Of a DNA stretch of 17,612 nt, positions 14,967-17,612 are shown one piece after another. The first letter of the stretch is position 1, and each line of letters opens with the position of its first letter. Source of the stretch: AC-37 sp035275105 (GTDB taxonomy: Bacteria > Actinomycetota > Thermoleophilia > Solirubrobacterales > Thermoleophilaceae); the NCBI GenBank assembly GCA_035275105.1, contig DATENL010000375.1, positions 1 through 17,612 on the forward strand, written 5' to 3'. The position numbers and the translations under genes were made by a program. Below the pieces are notes generated by a model. The model ran no database searches. It saw only the letters and a list, made by a program, of their open reading frames with translations, and was not told the origin of the DNA.

Positions 14967-15407
14967 TTACGGCGTGAGCTTCTCGCGCACCAGCGCGCTG
15001 ACGCGCTTGCCGTCGGCGCGCCCCTGCACGCGCGCCATCACGACCGACATGACCTTCCCCATCTCCTTCGGCGACGTCGCGCCGGTCTCGGCCACCGCGT
15101 CGCCGACGATCGCGTGGAGCTCGTCGTCGGACATCTGCTCGGGCAGGTACGACTCGATCAGCTCGGCCTCGCGCTCCTCGCCCGTGGCGAGGTCCTCGCG
15201 GCCGCCGTCGCGGTACGCGGCCGCCGACTCGAGCCGCCGCTTGCGCTCGCGCTGGAGCACCGCGACCTCGTCCGCCTCGCCGCCGGAGGCGTCCTTGTGA
15301 GCCTTCTGGAGCTCGGACACGATCAGCCGCAGCGCGCCCACGCGCTCGCGGTCGCCGGCCTTGAGCGCGGCGGTGGTGTCGGCCTTCACTTGCTCGAGCA
15401 AGTTCAT
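14967..15407 (-). CDS. yqeY: GatB/YqeY domain protein
   Basis: A 146-residue protein of the YqeY family, which is related to the C-terminal tRNA-binding domain of GatB. Diagnostic parts are a helical N-terminus with GALRLIVSELQKA (25-37), the charged segment LQRERKRRLESAAAYRDGGR (51-70), EEREAELIESYLPEQMSDDEL (77-97) and GKVMSVVMARVQGRADGKRVS near the C-terminus. It is commonly placed next to rpsU and near phoH and era in Gram-positive genomes; here it lies about 6 kb upstream of phoH on the same strand. The biochemical role is unsettled. ATG 15407 lies 10 bases after a TAGAAT box. Confidence 0.95.
   Translation of the reverse strand: MNLLEQVKADTTAALKAGDRERVGALRLIVSELQKAHKDASGGEADEVAVLQRERKRRLESAAAYRDGGREDLATGEEREAELIESYLPEQMSDDELHAIVGDAVAETGATSPKEMGKVMSVVMARVQGRADGKRVSALVREKLTP
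15388..15403. repeat. Perfect 16-bp palindrome in the 5' end of yqeY
   Basis: ACTTGCTCGAGCAAGT equals its own reverse complement. It covers yqeY codons 2-7 and lies around the expected -35 position of the divergent GT2 promoter (TAGATT at 15415-15420). It could be an operator for that promoter or a chance product of the codons for Asn-Leu-Leu-Glu-Gln-Val. Confidence 0.4.
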
Positions 15408-15414
15408 TCGCGCG

Positions 15415-15423
15415 TAGATTCTA
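15415..15423. promoter_or_regulatory. Symmetrical divergent -10 element for yqeY (-) and GT2 (+)
   Basis: TAGATTCTA lies exactly at the centre of the 23-base gap between the two ATG codons. Read on plus, TAGATT (15415-15420) is followed by 10 bases and ATG 15431. Read on minus, TAGAAT (15423-15418) is followed by 10 bases and ATG 15407. One polymerase binding site thus appears able to serve either direction. Confidence 0.6.
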
Positions 15424-15430
15424 GGTCCGC

Positions 15431-16516
15431 ATGAACGCTTCCCCGCGCGTCTCCCTGATCATGCCGGTGCACAACCGCGCCCACCTGATGAACCGCGTGC
15501 TCGAGCGGCTGGCGGAGAACACGACCTACGAGAACCTCGAGCTGGTCGTGGTCGACGATGCCTCGACCGACGACAGCGTCGAGGTCCTGAGCGGCTGGGC
15601 CGACTCCGGCCGGATCCCCGGCATGCGGGTGCTGTCGAACGAGGGGCGCGGCGCGATCGACGCGCTGAACACGGCCCTGAACGCCTCGACGGGCGAGTTC
15701 GTGGTGCAGCTCGACGACGACGTGACGGTGGAGACCTACGCCTGGGTCGAGCGGATGCTCGACCTGATGGCCGTGGACGACTCGGTCGGGGTCGTGACCG
15801 CCAAGGTCGTGTTCGACTCGGGCCACCTCCAGTGCTGCGGCGTGAACGTCGTGAGCCCGGCCGGATGGCACGAGCGGCCGCTGTTTCCCTCGGAGCCGGT
15901 CGGCAGCCGGCGGTTCCTGAACCGCGTGCGCGAGCGCCCGCGCGAGGGCGAGTCCGGCGAGGCCGAGCGGCGGGTTGCCGAGGTCGACTCGGGGATCGGC
16001 TGCTGCATGATGTACCGGCGCGACGACGCGCTGGCGGTCGGCGGCTACGACGAGAACTACTCGCCGGTCTGGTTCGACGACGTCGACCTGTGCATCGCGA
16101 TCAGGACGCTCGGCCGCAAGGCGTTCTACACCCCCGAGGTGCGCGCCATCCACCACTTCGGCGCGCGCGCCCCCGACCGCCCGCGGGCACGGTTCCGCGA
16201 CCTCAAGTCCGCGGCGCTCAGGCGCTCGGCGGGGCGCCTGCCCGGCGGCGTCCGCTCGCGGCTCGAGCTGCGCCGCAACGTCGACCTCCAGGGCCAGTAC
16301 ACAGCGGAGCAGTGCGCGCGGCTGCGCCACCACCACGCCTACTGGCGCTCGAAGTGGGGCTGGGACGCGCTGAACCCCGACATGGACGAGGTGCGCCGGC
16401 GCTGGGGCGCGACCGAGATCTGCTGGGCGACCGATCCCGACCGGCGCGTGGCGGGCGAGCTGATCGTCGAGGCCTACGAGGCAGCCCACACGGCGAGCGG
16501 CGCCGCGACCGCGTAG
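15431..16516 (+). CDS. GT2 family glycosyltransferase with conserved C-terminal extension, paralog 2
   Basis: A 361-residue paralog of the protein at 13869, without gaps over the first 100 residues. PRVSLIMPVHNRAHLMNRVL (5-24), VDDASTDDS (41-49), LDDDV (94-98), SGIGCCMMYRRDDAL and WFDDVDLC are all kept, and the C-terminal tail (290-345) repeats HHH (300-302), KWGWD, NPDM and TEICWATDP. It should use the same kind of donor, with acceptor differences coming from the variable region between about residues 240 and 290. ATG 15431 follows a TAGATT box by 10 bases. Its TAG stop shares one base with the GTG of the next gene, so the two are tightly coupled. Confidence 0.9.
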   Translation: MNASPRVSLIMPVHNRAHLMNRVLERLAENTTYENLELVVVDDASTDDSVEVLSGWADSGRIPGMRVLSNEGRGAIDALNTALNASTGEFVVQLDDDVTVETYAWVERMLDLMAVDDSVGVVTAKVVFDSGHLQCCGVNVVSPAGWHERPLFPSEPVGSRRFLNRVRERPREGESGEAERRVAEVDSGIGCCMMYRRDDALAVGGYDENYSPVWFDDVDLCIAIRTLGRKAFYTPEVRAIHHFGARAPDRPRARFRDLKSAALRRSAGRLPGGVRSRLELRRNVDLQGQYTAEQCARLRHHHAYWRSKWGWDALNPDMDEVRRRWGATEICWATDPDRRVAGELIVEAYEAAHTASGAATA

Positions 16517-17391
16517 TGGCGGACGTCCGCGTCGCGGCGACGATCCTGACCCGCAACAGGGTCGGGCTCCTCCGCGAGTCCGTGCGGGCCGCCCAGGCAC
16601 AGACGCGACCGGTCGACGAGCTGATCGTCGTCGACAACGCGTCGGAGGACGGCACGCTCGAGGTGCTCGCCTCCGAGTTCCCCGACGTCGCGGTCGTCGC
16701 GCTGCCGGAGAACCAGGGGGCGACCGGCGGCTTCTACGAGGCGATCGCCGCCGGCCGGCGCACCGGGGCCGACTGGCTGTGGCTCCTGGACGACGACAGC
16801 ATCGCCAGGCCCGACGCGCTCGAGGAGCTCGTGGCTGTGCTCGACCGCCTCGACGGCGAGCTGCGGCCGACCGTGCTCTGCAGCCGCGTGGAGTGGAGCG
16901 ACGGGACGCCGCACGTGATGAACCGCCCGGTGATCCGCCCCGACAGCGGCCAGCAGCTCGTGGAGGCGGTCAGCCGGCGGCTGTACCCGATCCGCGCCGC
17001 CTCGTGGGTGTCGGTGATGATCTCGAGCGAGGCGGTGGACCGCTACGGCATGCCGCTTCGGCAGTTCTTCTACCAGGCCGACGACATCGAGTACACGGCG
17101 CGGATCCTGCGCGACTCGCCGGGCTACTACGTTCCGCGCAGCGTGGTCCTGCACGACACGCCGACCCAGCACACCGCGGTCGACGACGACCACCGCTTCC
17201 ACTTCCACATCCGGAACACGATCCTGATGCTCCGCGGCGGGGCCTGGGAGCTGCGCGAGAAGCCGGGCCTCGTCTGGGTCCTGATCTGGACCTCCCTGAT
17301 CTACCTGAGGATCAACCGGCGCCGGCCGCTACCGGCGCTGCGAAACCTCGTGGGCGGGCTGGTCAGCGGGGTCCGGACGCCGGCGGGCTAG
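16516..17391 (+). CDS. GT2 glycosyltransferase, galactofuranosyltransferase GlfT1-like
   Basis: A 291-residue GT-A enzyme. VAATILTRNRVGLLRESVRA (6-25), QTRPVDELIVVDNASEDGT (29-47), ENQGATGGFYEAIAAG (65-80), ADWLWLLDDDS (85-95) and FYQADDIEYTARILRDSPGY (185-204), followed by FHFHIRNTILM, follow the order and spacing of mycobacterial GlfT1, which adds the first galactofuranose residues to the cell-wall linker. UDP-galactopyranose mutase is encoded 4 kb away, which fits a galactofuranose donor. Assignment beyond GT2 is by remembered similarity and context only. GTG 16516 overlaps the upstream stop by one base. The TAG stop overlaps the convergent partial gene by four bases (CTAG). Confidence 0.85.
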   Translation: MADVRVAATILTRNRVGLLRESVRAAQAQTRPVDELIVVDNASEDGTLEVLASEFPDVAVVALPENQGATGGFYEAIAAGRRTGADWLWLLDDDSIARPDALEELVAVLDRLDGELRPTVLCSRVEWSDGTPHVMNRPVIRPDSGQQLVEAVSRRLYPIRAASWVSVMISSEAVDRYGMPLRQFFYQADDIEYTARILRDSPGYYVPRSVVLHDTPTQHTAVDDDHRFHFHIRNTILMLRGGAWELREKPGLVWVLIWTSLIYLRINRRRPLPALRNLVGGLVSGVRTPAG

Positions 17392-17612
17392 CGCAGGCCG
17401 ACGCGCTCGAAGAGCTCGAGCGCGAGCGCCACCCGGTCCGGGCCGACCACGGCCCGCCCGAACAGGAGCCGCAGCGCCACCGACGGCGCCAGCAGCGGGT
17501 CGCCGAGCGTCCCGTTCGCCGCGCTCTCGCTCTCGGGCACGAGGTAGCCGGTGCGCGCGCGCAGCAGCCGCGTGGTCCACTGGAGCACGCCCCGCGGCCC
17601 GATCGGCGCCAG
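17388..17612 (-). CDS. Unrecognised protein, C-terminal 74 residues (5' end outside window)
   Basis: The minus strand frame from the right edge to TAG at 17388 is open and shows the G/C-rich third codon positions of its neighbours, so it is probably coding. The fragment contains WTTRLLRARTGYLVPES, a Leu/Ala-rich stretch LLAPSVALRLLFG and ends ALELFERVGLR. I do not recognise the family. An internal GTG at 17588 could give a 66-residue protein, but the frame runs on without a break to the edge, so a truncated longer gene is more likely. A competing frame (17329-17580) runs 63 bases into the GlfT1-like gene and has an Arg/Ala-rich shadow composition. Confidence 0.55.
   Translation of the reverse strand: MAPIGPRGVLQWTTRLLRARTGYLVPESESAANGTLGDPLLAPSVALRLLFGRAVVGPDRVALALELFERVGLR

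Noticed and set aside
13001..14977. Plus-strand open frame of 658 codons across the GT4 promoter and GT2 paralog 1
   Set aside because: Runs antisense through the GT4 gene and out of frame through a GT2 with complete motifs; a shadow frame.

Overview
The window is very GC-rich (third codon positions are almost all G or C), uses GTG starts heavily and carries a DUF6636-type lipoprotein. A high-GC actinobacterium fits best, probably of the Thermoleophilia (Solirubrobacterales/Gaiellales) type. That placement is inferred from gene content and style; the window has no rRNA or other taxonomic marker. I see no tRNA, rRNA, IS element, integrase or CRISPR array. Genes cover roughly 98-99% of the sequence, and the longest gap without a gene is 53 bases.

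Layout, left to right. (i) 1-5180: a partial GT4 glycosyltransferase (-), a GT-C membrane glycosyltransferase (+), a GT2 (-), then a + strand run of two overlapping GT2 genes and a DUF6636-like lipoprotein. (ii) 5223-10505: two paralogous AftB-like membrane glycosyltransferases (+) flanking the housekeeping operon phoH-ybeY-era (-). (iii) 10527-13837: a class I methyltransferase (+), UDP-galactopyranose mutase and a GT4 glycosyltransferase (-). (iv) 13869-17391: two paralogous GT2 genes (+) flanking yqeY (-), then a GlfT1-like GT2 that overlaps the second paralog by one base. A partial unknown gene (-) enters from the right edge.

How the genes fit together. This looks like part of a cell-surface glycan locus. 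UDP-galactopyranose mutase would make UDP-galactofuranose. Cytoplasmic GT2/GT4 enzymes, one resembling the galactofuranosyltransferase GlfT1, would build lipid-linked chains. The GT-C enzymes would add sugars from polyprenyl-phosphate donors outside the membrane. No initiating phosphoglycosyltransferase, flippase, polymerase or ABC exporter lies in the window, so the pathway is incomplete here. Interleaved with the glycan genes, all on the minus strand and in the order known from other Gram-positive genomes, are yqeY, phoH, ybeY and era, as if an ancestral housekeeping cluster had been opened by the glycan genes.

Regulation. Most promoter-bearing starts have a TANNNT -10-like hexamer only 6-10 bases upstream and no visible Shine-Dalgarno, which suggests leaderless or near-leaderless mRNAs. 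Several divergent pairs share overlapping or palindromic -10 boxes in gaps of only 9-53 bases, and convergent pairs mostly overlap at their 3' ends.
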